Origin: Virgibacillus_O xinjiangensis
GTDB taxonomy: Bacteria; Bacillota; Bacilli; Bacillales; Amphibacillaceae
DNA: 64,000 nucleotides
Reading direction: 5' to 3'
NCBI RefSeq assembly: GCF_042643145.1
Contig: NZ_JBHRSA010000041.1
Span: forward strand, 62,001-126,000
The notes below the pieces were generated by a model, which worked only from the letters and a program-made list of their open reading frames with translations, was not told the origin of the DNA and made no database searches. The first letter of the stretch is position 1. Each line of letters opens with the position of its first letter. Positions 40,718-48,989 of this stretch are shown here, one piece after another. A program made the translations under genes and the position numbers.

Positions 40718-42530
40718 ACAACTGAAGAAACCCTTCCAATACAAACGGATTCCTATTGATGCAATGAATGTGGAGAAGAAAAGCAGAGCCAAAAACATAT
40801 CCGGCACTCTCCGTCGTATATGGGAGTATCTGGCAAAGGAAAAGAGCCGGCTTTTTCTTGTCATTATTGCAGTAGCTGTCAGCTCAGCCCTTGCTCTTTT
40901 GGGACCGTACTTGGTAGGAATGGCGATTGATGAATACATCGTTACCCAGGAAGCTTCCGGACTTGGCATATTGCTGATCGGACTGATTATTGTATACTTA
41001 TTCCATTCATTGGCCATTTTCCTACAGAATTTCTGGATGGTTGGAATTGCCCAGAACACAGTTTATACATTAAGAGCAGACTTGTTTCATCAGTTTCATC
41101 GGCTCCCCATTTCCTATTTCGACAAACGCCAGCATGGAGAATTGATGAGCAGGCTCACCAATGACATCGATAATGTCAACAACACACTCAACCAGTCCGT
41201 CATCCAAATTTTCTCCAGTGTGTTGACCCTGTTCGGTACAGTGGCAGTTATGCTCTATCTCAGCCCTGTTCTGGCATTGGTCGCCATGTCCATCATTCCG
41301 CTCATGTATGCTGCGATGCGCTGGATCACCAGGCGGACAGGCAAACTATACAAGCTGCAGCAGAGCTATCTTGGCGAGGTAAACGGCTATGTGGAGGAAA
41401 TCGTGTCGGGCCAGCATGTGGTCAAGACCTATTCTCAGGAAGACCGGGTGATCGGTGAATTTGAACAACGCAACCAAGAATTGAAACAGACTGGTTTCTG
41501 GGCGCAGAACATTGCCGGTTTCATCCCGAAAGTAATGAACATGCTGAACTTTCTCAGTTTCGGCCTTATAGCTCTTGTCGGTGGTATTCTTGCCATCAAC
41601 ACCGATATGGTGACTGTCGGGATCATTGTGATATTCACGGAATATGCCCGCCAATTCACACGGCCGCTCAATGAACTGTCCAACCAGTTCAACCAGTTAT
41701 TGTCAGCCATTGCTGGTGCGGAGCGTGTTTTCCAGGTTCTTGATGAGACACAAGAAGAGACCGATGAGTCACAAGTGCAAGATATCAAAAAAACAGACGG
41801 ACATTTTGTCTTCGATCAGGTATCATTTGCATATGAAAACACCCCCATCTTAAAAAATATCAGTTTCGAGGCAAAACCTGATGAAACCGTTGCATTTGTG
41901 GGCCATACCGGTGCCGGAAAAACAACAATCATCAACTTAGTCTCTCGTTTCTATAATTATGATACAGGGAAAATATCCTTGGACGGGATTGATATTAAAG
42001 ATATCAGTCGCTCTAGTCTGCGCCGGCATATGGCGTTCGTGCTCCAGGATGCTTTCCTCTTCCATGCAACCATCCGGGAAAATATCCGATATGGTAAATT
42101 AGACGCGACCGATACAGAAGTAGAACAGGCAGCGAAAGACGCCAATGCGCACGATTTCATTTCCCGGCTGCCGAATGGCTATGATACTGTTCTGGACCAA
42201 ACCGGCAGCGGGATCAGTCAGGGACAGAAACAGCTGCTTACAATCGCCCGTGCGTTATTGGCCGAACCCACCATTCTGGTTCTCGACGAGGCCACGAGCA
42301 ATATCGATACCATCACCGAGTTAAAAATACAGGAAGCATTGAAACGGCTGATGAAAGGTCGTACCAGCTTTGTTGTGGCACACCGGCTCAATACTATTCA
42401 AGAAGCAGATACCATCATCATGTTGGAACATGGGGAGATCATCGAAAAGGGGAGCCATGAGGAACTCACCCGTAAAAAAGGCAAATATTACGAATTATAT
42501 AAGGGCCAATTATTAGAAAAAGCGCATTAA
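40707..42530 (+). CDS. yfiC: Heterodimeric ABC exporter subunit 2 (YfiC-like, catalytic site)
   Basis: A 607-residue half-transporter: N-terminal extension, six-helix domain (about 40-335), ATPase domain (about 360-607) with Walker A GHTGAGKTT, Walker B ILVLDEATSNID (Glu present), switch His in VVAHRLNT. Its signature reads ISQGQKQ instead of LSGGQ, the complementary defect expected when it completes the degenerate site of subunit 1. The ATG follows AAAGGAG within the end of the first gene. The pair probably exports drugs or hydrophobic peptides. Confidence 0.88.
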   Translation: MLIEQLKKPFQYKRIPIDAMNVEKKSRAKNISGTLRRIWEYLAKEKSRLFLVIIAVAVSSALALLGPYLVGMAIDEYIVTQEASGLGILLIGLIIVYLFHSLAIFLQNFWMVGIAQNTVYTLRADLFHQFHRLPISYFDKRQHGELMSRLTNDIDNVNNTLNQSVIQIFSSVLTLFGTVAVMLYLSPVLALVAMSIIPLMYAAMRWITRRTGKLYKLQQSYLGEVNGYVEEIVSGQHVVKTYSQEDRVIGEFEQRNQELKQTGFWAQNIAGFIPKVMNMLNFLSFGLIALVGGILAINTDMVTVGIIVIFTEYARQFTRPLNELSNQFNQLLSAIAGAERVFQVLDETQEETDESQVQDIKKTDGHFVFDQVSFAYENTPILKNISFEAKPDETVAFVGHTGAGKTTIINLVSRFYNYDTGKISLDGIDIKDISRSSLRRHMAFVLQDAFLFHATIRENIRYGKLDATDTEVEQAAKDANAHDFISRLPNGYDTVLDQTGSGISQGQKQLLTIARALLAEPTILVLDEATSNIDTITELKIQEALKRLMKGRTSFVVAHRLNTIQEADTIIMLEHGEIIEKGSHEELTRKKGKYYELYKGQLLEKAH

Positions 42531-42572
42531 GCAATCTATAATTAGAATGAAACTAGTTACTGGGGTGTATTT

Positions 42573-43298
42573 ATGGGAAGAAAAGGTTCGTTTCAGGAAT
42601 GGACAATTCAAAGCAACTACCTGGGTGAGCAAATGACGATAAAAATGTACAAACCGGAGACATTTTCCGACTTGTATAAATACAACATCTGCATCATGCA
42701 GGATGGGGATGATTATTTCCAAATGGGCCGGGTCGCAACTTTAAGTGACCGACTCCACGCGAGCGGCGATATTACCAATACCGTTTTTACCGGTATCCAT
42801 TACAAAGATAAACATGACCGCCGACAGAAATATCATCCAGCCGGTGAGCAGAATGCGGACTACATCAAATTCCTAAGGAATGAAGTCGTTCCTCTGCTGG
42901 ACGAAGAGCTTCCCACGTACCATATGGGGAAATCCCGTGCGCTGATGGGCGATTCACTTGCAGGTACATTAGCATTGATGACAGCTCTGAAATACCCGAA
43001 CGCATTTGGGAAAGTGATCATGCAGTCGCCTTATGTAGATGATGAGGTGATGGAGTCAGTAGAAAATGCCAACAATATTCATTCCATCGATATCTACCAC
43101 ACCATCGGGACGGACGAAACAGAAGTGGAAATGACCAATGGGGAAACCGCTGATTTCTTGACACCAAACCGCAATCTGCATCATCACCTTGAGGGAACAG
43201 GTGCCGACTATATATACCATGAGCTGGAGCAGGGCAAACATACATGGGGCGCTTGGCAGAAGGATATGAAGCGGCTGCTCACAACGATGTTTAATTAA
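42573..43298 (+). CDS. yjcH: Esterase-D-like hydrolase YjcH
   Basis: A 241-residue alpha/beta hydrolase of the putative esterase family. Strand CIMQDGDDYF (39-48), nucleophile Ser128 in ALMGDSLAGT, and a C-terminal His in LEQGKHTWGAWQKDM. Order and size agree with B. subtilis yjcH, which also sits with yjcG and yjcF. The substrate is unknown. The ATG at 42573 has only a poor upstream site (GGGGTG). Confidence 0.8.
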   Translation: MGRKGSFQEWTIQSNYLGEQMTIKMYKPETFSDLYKYNICIMQDGDDYFQMGRVATLSDRLHASGDITNTVFTGIHYKDKHDRRQKYHPAGEQNADYIKFLRNEVVPLLDEELPTYHMGKSRALMGDSLAGTLALMTALKYPNAFGKVIMQSPYVDDEVMESVENANNIHSIDIYHTIGTDETEVEMTNGETADFLTPNRNLHHHLEGTGADYIYHELEQGKHTWGAWQKDMKRLLTTMFN

Positions 43299-43389
43299 AT
43301 TACTTATTTTGCAAAATCTTTGTTATACTGGATACGGATATTACTTTGCACGATGGGAATCATCACACATACACTGGGAGGTTTTAGGA

Positions 43390-43908
43390 ATGAAATACGG
43401 AATCATCATCTTTCCGACCAAGAAAGTTCAGGATGAAGCAAACGCTCTCCGCAAACGTTATGACCCACATTATGCGCTGATTCCTCCTCATATTACAGTG
43501 AAAGAAGCTTTCGAGGCAGATGATCAGACCATTGAGGAACTGATTACAGAAATGAAGCACATTGCCAATTCAATGGAGCCATTCAACATTCAGGTCAACA
43601 AGGTTAGCACATTTGCTCCAGTAACAAATACGATCTATTTTAAGGTGGAGCCTATACAACAGCTCACAGATCTTTATGAAAAGCTGCATACAGGCAAATT
43701 CCCAGATAATCAACAGTACAGCTTCGTCCCACATATCACTATAGCTCAAAAGCTCGGGCATGATGAATACTCTGATGTTTTCGGTAGCCTGAGAATGCGT
43801 GATATCAAATTGGAAGATGAAGTGGACCGGTTCCAACTTGTTTATCAATTGGACAACGGCTCCTGGACCGTTTATGAAACTTTTGTATTTGGAAAGGAAA
43901 AGGTATAA
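43390..43908 (+). CDS. yjcG: 2H phosphoesterase superfamily protein YjcG
   Basis: A 172-residue protein with the two H-x-T motifs of the 2'-5' RNA ligase/LigT-type phosphoesterase fold: His34-Ile-Thr36 (PPHITV) and His115-Ile-Thr117 (VPHITI). It probably acts on cyclic phosphates or 2',5'-linked nucleotides. GGGAGG lies before the ATG at 43390. Length matches B. subtilis YjcG. Eight bases separate it from yjcF. Confidence 0.88.
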   Translation: MKYGIIIFPTKKVQDEANALRKRYDPHYALIPPHITVKEAFEADDQTIEELITEMKHIANSMEPFNIQVNKVSTFAPVTNTIYFKVEPIQQLTDLYEKLHTGKFPDNQQYSFVPHITIAQKLGHDEYSDVFGSLRMRDIKLEDEVDRFQLVYQLDNGSWTVYETFVFGKEKV

Positions 43909-43916
43909 TAATTGGT

Positions 43917-44342
43917 ATGAATATCAAGACAGTTGAGACAGAACAAGAGAAACAGCAAGCATTCCAAGTAAGAACCAAGGTATTTGTAGAAGAACAGAAA
44001 GTCCCTACGGAAGAAGAAATCGATCAATATGATGAAACAGCAACCCACCTAATCGGATATGACCAACAAGGAGAACCAATTGCAGCAAGCAGGCTCAGGT
44101 TTATTGATGAATTCGGAAAGCTGGAACGGATTTGTGTGCGGAAGGAAGAGCGTGGCAAATCCTATGGAGCCGACATGATCGCTGCAATGGAAAAAATCAT
44201 TGTCGATCATGGATATCGAAAAGCCAAATTGAATGCCCAGATCCAGGCCAAAGGGTTCTACCAGCGACTGGGCTACCAAACCATCTCAGGGGAATTCATG
44301 GACGCCGGTATCCCCCACGTAACGATGGTAAAGGATTTATAA
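43917..44342 (+). CDS. yjcF: GNAT N-acetyltransferase YjcF
   Basis: A 141-residue single-domain acetyltransferase. The acetyl-CoA loop is ERICVRKEERGKSYGADMI (about 64-82), followed by the C-terminal strand KLNAQIQAKGFYQRLGYQ. It forms an operon with yjcG. The acceptor is unknown. Confidence 0.85.
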   Translation: MNIKTVETEQEKQQAFQVRTKVFVEEQKVPTEEEIDQYDETATHLIGYDQQGEPIAASRLRFIDEFGKLERICVRKEERGKSYGADMIAAMEKIIVDHGYRKAKLNAQIQAKGFYQRLGYQTISGEFMDAGIPHVTMVKDL

Positions 44343-44377
44343 TATAAACTGTCCTTTCTTTTAATAAGCAGCCTCAA

Positions 44378-44400
44378 AAAACGCCCTCTGGGCGTTTTTT
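44378..44400 (+). terminator. Terminator of the yjcH-G-F cluster
   Basis: AAAACGCCC (44378-44386), loop TCT, GGGCGTTTT (44390-44398) and further T. Confidence 0.9.
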
Positions 44401-44524
44401 TATATCTATATAGAGGACTCTCATTTTGTATAGCACTCCAATCTACCTCCTAGCTGATTTTCATGCATGACAAGGCTGTGTTCGGTTAAGCTAACAGAGA
44501 CTGTTTATAAAGGGGCTGATCCGG

Positions 44525-45235
44525 ATGCAGGCTTATATGCAGATGTTTTATGAAACTTTATTTGGCTTTGCTGCTCTCTTTGTGCTGACAAAGGTGCTTG
44601 GGAAGACACAGATCTCACAGTTGACACCATTCGATTTTATATCTGCTCTGATTTTGGGTGAGCTTGTTGGCAACGCCCTGTTTGACAAAAATGCGGGTAT
44701 TCCTCAGATAGGTTTCGTTATTGCTTTATGGGGTGGTTTGTTATATATCACGGAAATCATTACAAATCGATTCAAGCGCACTCGTCTATTCCTCGAGGGA
44801 AGTCCAGATATCATTATCTACCGGGGTAAGCTGATACGGGATGTAATGAAGAAAAATAACCTCGATATCAACCAACTGCAGAGTCTGCTGCGGGCAAAGG
44901 ATGTTTTTTCCCTCAGAGATGTCGAATTTGCTTTTATGGAAACCAATGGTACGGTATCAGTGCTCAGAAAATCCGACATGCAGACACCAACACGCCAGGA
45001 TATGAAACTTTCTCCCCAGGAAGTCAATCTTGCTGCCACTCTGATCACAGATGGAGAGATCATCTATGATAACCTCGAGGAGAAAAACCTGACAGAAGAA
45101 TGGTTGATGCAACAATTGCAAGATCAGGGGTACGATAAAGTAGAAGATGTATCCTATGCTGAATACGAAAAAGGAAAGGAACTTTTCATCCTCCCATTTG
45201 TCAACAGGAATCATGAAAAGTTCCATGGCAATTAA
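44525..45235 (+). CDS. DUF421 (YetF-type) membrane protein
   Basis: A 236-residue protein: three N-terminal helices (about 5-24, 36-53, 60-78), then two cytosolic DUF421 repeats with signature KTQISQLTPFDFISALILGE, GSPDIIIYRGKL and LSLRDVEFAFME-like text. The family (B. subtilis YetF, YkjA, YrbG-unrelated) includes proteins implicated in spore germination or membrane organisation, but its role is unclear. GGGGCTGA precedes the ATG. Followed directly by a strong terminator. Confidence 0.8.
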   Translation: MQAYMQMFYETLFGFAALFVLTKVLGKTQISQLTPFDFISALILGELVGNALFDKNAGIPQIGFVIALWGGLLYITEIITNRFKRTRLFLEGSPDIIIYRGKLIRDVMKKNNLDINQLQSLLRAKDVFSLRDVEFAFMETNGTVSVLRKSDMQTPTRQDMKLSPQEVNLAATLITDGEIIYDNLEEKNLTEEWLMQQLQDQGYDKVEDVSYAEYEKGKELFILPFVNRNHEKFHGN

Positions 45236-45252
45236 CGCACCCTTCTGCCCTT

Positions 45253-45285
45253 ATGGCTTTTCCACCGCGTGGAGAAGCCATTTCT
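45253..45285 (+). terminator. Terminator of the DUF421 gene
   Basis: ATGGCTTTTCCAC (45253-45265), loop CGC, GTGGAGAAGCCAT (45269-45281), one mismatch, then TTCTAT. Confidence 0.85.
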
Positions 45286-45304
45286 ATATTGAAAGGAGGA
45301 TTTC

Positions 45305-45334
45305 ATGTTTTGCAGAATGAAAAACATTAATTAA
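45305..45334 (+). other. Nine-codon ORF with a perfect Shine-Dalgarno
   Basis: GAAAGGAGGATTTC precedes ATG 45305; the frame MFCRMKNIN stops at 45332-45334, one base before the end of the opposing repeat gene. It is either the remnant of a lost gene or a chance or regulatory mini-ORF. Confidence 0.35.
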
Positions 45335-46006
45335 TCAGTACACCCACCAGAATGGGTCTCTTTCGTCCTGGTCTCCTCTTCTGCCTCTCCGGTCGTCATG
45401 ATCTTCTTCCCGGTCTCCTCTTCTGCCTCTCCGGTCGTCATGATCTTCGTCACGATCTCCTCTTCTGCCTCTTCGGTCGTCATGATCTTCTTCCCGGTCT
45501 CCTCTTCTGCCTCTCCGATCGTCATGATCTTTGTCCCGGTCTCCTCTTCTGCCTCTCCGGTCGTCATGATCTTCGTCACGATTTCCTCTCCTGCCTCTCC
45601 GGTCGTCATGGTCTTCGTCACGATTTCCTCTCCTGCCTCTCCGGTCGTCATGATCTTTGTCCCGGTCTCCTCTTCTGCCTCTCCGGTCGTCATGATCTTC
45701 GTCACGATCTCCTCTTCTGCCTCTCCGGTCGTCATGATCTTCATCCCGATCTCCTCTTCTGCCTCTCCGATCGTCATGATCTTTGTCCCGGTCTCCTCTG
45801 CGGCCACGAAGATTTTTGTCTTCTTCCCTAACTCTTCTGCGCCTTCGTCGTCTTCCACACCCTCTTTCTTCACGCTCTTCACCTTGGTCTCTATCTCCTC
45901 TTACATTTTCTCCTTTACTATCGAAATCATGTTCCCGATTACTGCGGACAACAACATTTTCAGCTTCAATCACTAAGTCCTTGACTCTGATTCGTCTTCT
46001 GCCCAT
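45335..46006 (-). CDS. Tandem-repeat spore-coat-like protein
   Basis: A 223-residue protein. The N-terminus (MGRRRIRVKDLVIEAENVVV) is short and folded-looking; residues about 37-70 are Arg/Glu/Asp-rich; residues 71-210 are ten copies of a 14-residue unit, GDRDEDHDDRRGRR with K/E, N/D and E/D variation; the end is DERDPFWWVY. The ATG at 46006 is eight bases after AGGGAG; the GTG at 46015 abuts it. Charge-zipper repeats of this kind occur in CotG/CotB-type coat proteins. It is divergent from a CotY/CotZ gene and has a sigma-K-like promoter. Confidence 0.65.
   Translation of the reverse strand: MGRRRIRVKDLVIEAENVVVRSNREHDFDSKGENVRGDRDQGEEREERGCGRRRRRRRVREEDKNLRGRRGDRDKDHDDRRGRRGDRDEDHDDRRGRRGDRDEDHDDRRGRRGDRDKDHDDRRGRRGNRDEDHDDRRGRRGNRDEDHDDRRGRRGDRDKDHDDRRGRRGDREEDHDDRRGRRGDRDEDHDDRRGRRGDREEDHDDRRGRRGDQDERDPFWWVY
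45377..45796 (-). repeat. Ten tandem 42-bp repeats
   Basis: Ten head-to-tail 42-bp units encoding the 14-residue motif. Units differ by a few synonymous and non-synonymous changes, and some adjacent units are identical, suggesting recent unequal exchange. Because 42 is a multiple of three, other frames through the block also stay open. Confidence 0.9.
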
Positions 46007-46037
46007 TTCTTTCACTCCCTTCTTTTCTACTGATTAC

Positions 46038-46065
46038 CAGTCTATGTAGAAGATTTGTGAAGGGT
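46038..46065 (-). promoter_or_regulatory. Sigma-K-like promoter of the repeat gene
   Basis: Reverse strand AC (46065-46064), 17-bp spacer, CATAGACTG (46046-46038). The consensus is AC-N16/17-CATANNNTA; one mismatch at the last but one base. Confidence 0.4.
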
Positions 46066-46125
46066 ATGTTCATCAGCCCACAAAAAAATAGTCATTTAAC
46101 TTATATAATGCTGATGTCCGCCCAC

Positions 46126-46152
46126 ACAATACCCAGCTCCGCACATATCTTA
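46126..46152 (+). promoter_or_regulatory. Sigma-K promoter of the CotY/CotZ gene
   Basis: AC (46126-46127), 16-bp spacer, CATATCTTA (46144-46152), a full match to AC-N16/17-CATANNNTA. The start codon follows at 46199. Confidence 0.6.
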
Positions 46153-46198
46153 TTAAAGACAACTAAGTCAATTTCACTTTTGAAAGGAGTAATAATTC

Positions 46199-46654
46199 AT
46201 GGGTTGTGGAAAACATTTTGACACAGGTAATTGTGTCTGCGATATCTTAAAGGAAATTGAAGACGCTCAAAATGATATTGTGGAGAACTGCTGTGATACC
46301 AGCTGTGAACAGTCCATCAGTGATCTCTTGGGGGAAACAGACAACGGAAACGGATTGGATACAGTCCCGGTGCTCTTATATTGCAAAGACGGCTGTAAAC
46401 CATTCAAAGGGTTCGGTGCACACCCTCGGAATATTGAAAAAGTCAGAGGCAGCTTCTACTTTAGGGTTAAGCATGTAGATGATGATTGCTGTGCAACATT
46501 AGAATTGCTGAGAGAGTTCGGAGATGACGACAATCCAAAAAATCCAGTAGAACAGCAAACCGGCCGGCTTCGGGCCACTGGTATCTGCATGACTGTCGAT
46601 CTGAACTGCTTCTGCCATGTTACCTGCCTGCCAGCAATTAATGCCTTCGATTAA
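46199..46654 (+). CDS. cotZ: Spore coat protein CotY/CotZ (ExsY-like)
   Basis: A 151-residue Cys-rich protein starting MGCGKHFDTGNCVCDILKEI. Conserved blocks of the CotY/CotZ/ExsY family: CDTSCEQSISDLL, VPVLLYCKDGCKPFKGFG, GSFYFRVKHVDDDCCATLELL, and the C-terminal VDLNCFCHVTCLPAINAF. These proteins self-assemble into disulfide-linked two-dimensional lattices that form the crust or exosporium base. AAAGGAG precedes the ATG, and a sigma-K promoter lies upstream. Whether it is CotY or CotZ cannot be decided. Confidence 0.85.
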   Translation: MGCGKHFDTGNCVCDILKEIEDAQNDIVENCCDTSCEQSISDLLGETDNGNGLDTVPVLLYCKDGCKPFKGFGAHPRNIEKVRGSFYFRVKHVDDDCCATLELLREFGDDDNPKNPVEQQTGRLRATGICMTVDLNCFCHVTCLPAINAFD

Positions 46655-46716
46655 TAAATTTGGCAATAGTTCAGTCCAGTATAGGTTGAAAGGTGAACCC
46701 ATCTGTTAGAAAAAAT

Positions 46717-46748
46717 AATGCACCACAGCCCAATAGCTGTGGTGTATT
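46717..46748. terminator. Bidirectional terminator
   Basis: AATGCACCACAGC (46717-46729), loop CCAATA, GCTGTGGTGTATT (46736-46748), flanked by A5 and T6, between the convergent coat genes. Confidence 0.9.
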
Positions 46749-46790
46749 TTTTAGTTTTAAAAAAGAAGAACAACTGACCGCCAGCTGTTC

Positions 46791-47294
46791 TCAAAATCCA
46801 ATCATCCGTATGTCTGTAATTTCCCGTATCGTCAACTCCCTGCTACGGTTGCCAGTGCGCATGTATACTGTACCATCCCTTACTTCTGTGATCGTACCAC
46901 GAAACCTTCTGTCCTCCATTTTGACCTCACACTTTTTCTTCGGAGTAAATTTTGGCGTTTCCGCCAGATAAGCGGCTTTCTCCTGAATATCCATTTCCTT
47001 GAAGGGCTTGTTATCCGAATAAACCTCTTTCTGCTCTTTAAATGAGGAAACTTCTTTGTCTTTTCCTTTTTCTTTATCTTGACCTATTTCTTCCAGAACT
47101 CTCTGCTCTTCCTCCAGAAAGTCGCCTCTCTTCTTGGCTATACTGGTATTTCCTCTTTCTTCTTCTGAAGCAATAACTGGTTGTGCTTTTTGTTGGGTGG
47201 AATAATCATATTGCATCTTCGCTTCCGGCTTCCCAATCGAAGGCTGATGAATATACAAAAGTGGCTCTTTCGCAAATTTCTTCTTCCCCATCAT
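46791..47294 (-). CDS. cotO: Spore coat assembly protein CotO
   Basis: A 167-residue protein. A variable, Lys/Glu-rich N-terminal two-thirds (KKRGDFLEEEQRVLEEIGQD) leads to the conserved CotO C-terminus: PFKEMDIQEKAAYLAETPKF, then KKKCEVKMEDRRFRGTITEV and a basic R-x-L-T-I-R-E-I strand. CotO (YjbX) directs late coat and encasement steps in B. subtilis, where it lies beside cotZ and cotY. Shorter than the B. subtilis protein as I recall it. The ATG at 47294 is six bases after AAAGGAG. A perfect sigma-K-type promoter lies upstream. Confidence 0.8.
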   Translation of the reverse strand: MMGKKKFAKEPLLYIHQPSIGKPEAKMQYDYSTQQKAQPVIASEEERGNTSIAKKRGDFLEEEQRVLEEIGQDKEKGKDKEVSSFKEQKEVYSDNKPFKEMDIQEKAAYLAETPKFTPKKKCEVKMEDRRFRGTITEVRDGTVYMRTGNRSRELTIREITDIRMIGF

Positions 47295-47326
47295 GGATCT
47301 CTCCTTTGTCAAAAAGTGCGTCTACT

Positions 47327-47353
47327 TAGTATATGACCCCATAGATGGGATGT
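47327..47353 (-). promoter_or_regulatory. Sigma-K promoter of cotO
   Basis: Reverse strand AC (47353-47352), 16-bp spacer, CATATACTA (47335-47327), a full match to the sigma-K consensus, 33 bp before the cotO start. Confidence 0.7.
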
Positions 47354-47375
47354 GTGCAGATGCGACTGTCCAAAA

Positions 47376-47404
47376 AGGAGCACCTCCGAAATGGAGATGC
47401 TCCT
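47376..47404 (-). terminator. Terminator of mgtE
   Basis: AGGAGCACCTCC (47376-47387) with GGAGATGCTCCT (47393-47404), one mismatch, followed by TTTTTGG on the reverse strand. Confidence 0.85.
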
Positions 47405-47409
47405 GTATT

Positions 47410-48792
47410 CTATATGAGAAAATTCATGAAGCTTGTAGCCATGCCGAAATAGATCAAAATGGAGATCAAATCATTCACCGTTGTAATGAACGGCCCAGAA
47501 GCAACAGCCGGGTCGATATGCAGACGGTCCATCAACAAAGGAATCAGGGAACCTGCCAACGTGGCGACGATCAACGACCCAAAGATCGAAAAACCGACGA
47601 GCAGCCCGAGATACAAGTTTCCCTGCCAGATATAGACGACAATCGTAATGACCAGTCCACAGACTGTTCCTGTGATAACGCCAGTTCCTGCTTCTCGGAG
47701 AATAAGTTTTGTCTTCCCTTGCTTGCCGTAATCACCATTAGCTATTCCACGGACAGCCACAGCGAGTGCCTGTGTACCGGTATTACCCGCCATTCCTGCA
47801 ATCAATGGGATAAAGATCGCCAAGACGGCAACCTGTTCCAAAGTCTCCTCAAATCGGCCGATCAAGCTGGCGGTGAGCAGCCCCAGGAACAGCAGGATGA
47901 CGAGCCACGGCAGCCGTTTCCTAGCAGAAACAAAAGCATTATCATCTCTTCTGTCTGTCTCAGAAACACCAGCCAGCATGGAATAATCTTCGCTTGCTTC
48001 CTCCTCCATGACATCAAGAATATCATCGACGGTAATGATCCCGAGCAGATGATCCTGAAAGTCGAGGACAGGAACTGCAAAGAAATCATAATCTCGAAAC
48101 ATTTGTGCAACTTCTTCCTGGTCTCTTGCTACAGAGACTGCCACAATTTTTTCGCTCATGACATCTTCAACAAGGTCTTCATCATCCGCAATAATCAGAT
48201 CGCGGATGGAAATGACCCCAACCAGGCGCTTATCCTCATCAAGTACGTAAATATAATAGATGGTTTCTGCATCTGCAGCATCTTCTTTCAACTGCTTCAT
48301 CGCTTCTCTGACTGTCTGTGTTTTCACGATAGCCACATATTCTGTGGTCATGATACTACCAGCAGTTTTCTCCTCATAATGGAGAAGTTTCTTTATTTCA
48401 TCTGCGGCTTCCTTATCCATGATAGTCAGAAAACTAGCTACCTGATCTTTTTCCAGTTCATTCAAAATGTCGACTGCATCATCGGCCGGCATCTCAGCGA
48501 GCACCATGGACGCGTACCGCGGGTCCATTTCCGTGAAATAATCGACACTTTCCTCCAACTCCATACTTTCCATGATTTCCGCTGTCTCTTCCGGGGAAAG
48601 ATAGGTGTAGATCCGCATTCGCAGTTCTTTCGGCTGTTCTGTAAAGAAGGTTGCCTGATCGTAGGAGTGAAGTTCCAAAAACTCTTCCCGGAACTCTTCC
48701 ATCTCCTGCTTGTCCAATGCTTCCTTCAGCTGGTTCCATTGTTCTTCATATAGTATTTCATATTCCTGTTCATATCTGTTGGTTGATTCCAT
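47410..48792 (-). CDS. mgtE: Magnesium channel/transporter MgtE
   Basis: A 460-residue protein: N-terminal superhelical domain (about 25-130; PADDAVDILNEL), two CBS domains (about 135-260) that sense Mg2+, a plug helix, and five C-terminal membrane helices (about 290-460) with the selectivity segment IPLIAGMAGNTGTQALAVAVRG and the final VASGPFITTVNDLISILIYF. Fed Mg2+ closes the pore. The start at 48792 follows AGAGGG at nine bases. No M-box-like leader is seen in the 197 bp upstream, only a 7-bp GGAACAG/CTGTTCC hairpin. Confidence 0.92.
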   Translation of the reverse strand: MESTNRYEQEYEILYEEQWNQLKEALDKQEMEEFREEFLELHSYDQATFFTEQPKELRMRIYTYLSPEETAEIMESMELEESVDYFTEMDPRYASMVLAEMPADDAVDILNELEKDQVASFLTIMDKEAADEIKKLLHYEEKTAGSIMTTEYVAIVKTQTVREAMKQLKEDAADAETIYYIYVLDEDKRLVGVISIRDLIIADDEDLVEDVMSEKIVAVSVARDQEEVAQMFRDYDFFAVPVLDFQDHLLGIITVDDILDVMEEEASEDYSMLAGVSETDRRDDNAFVSARKRLPWLVILLFLGLLTASLIGRFEETLEQVAVLAIFIPLIAGMAGNTGTQALAVAVRGIANGDYGKQGKTKLILREAGTGVITGTVCGLVITIVVYIWQGNLYLGLLVGFSIFGSLIVATLAGSLIPLLMDRLHIDPAVASGPFITTVNDLISILIYFGMATSFMNFLI

Positions 48793-48989
48793 ATGCAAAC
48801 ACCCTCTCTGACACAAAGCTCCCGGGAACAGCCCAGCTGGTCCTGTTCCTTATTGTACACATACTGTGAAATTTAAGTGTAAAAATAATTTCATTTCGAT
48901 TAATAATAGCAATAAAGCACCCTTTGTATGATTCTTTTCCCCAAAAGGAATCCATTTACCCTAAAAAATTACAAGAAGGTGGGAATGAA

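Noticed and set aside
45331..45976. Long open frames on both strands through the repeat block (for example 45352-45831 and 45398-45976 forward, 45331-45882 reverse)
   Set aside because: The 42-bp unit is divisible by three, so any frame free of stops in one unit stays open. Only the reverse frame to 46006 has a ribosome binding site, a promoter and a folded-looking N-terminus.
48793..48989. Possible Mg2+ riboswitch (M-box) upstream of mgtE
   Set aside because: The 5' region is under 200 bp and shows only one 7-bp hairpin, with no M-box-like multi-helix fold or terminator.
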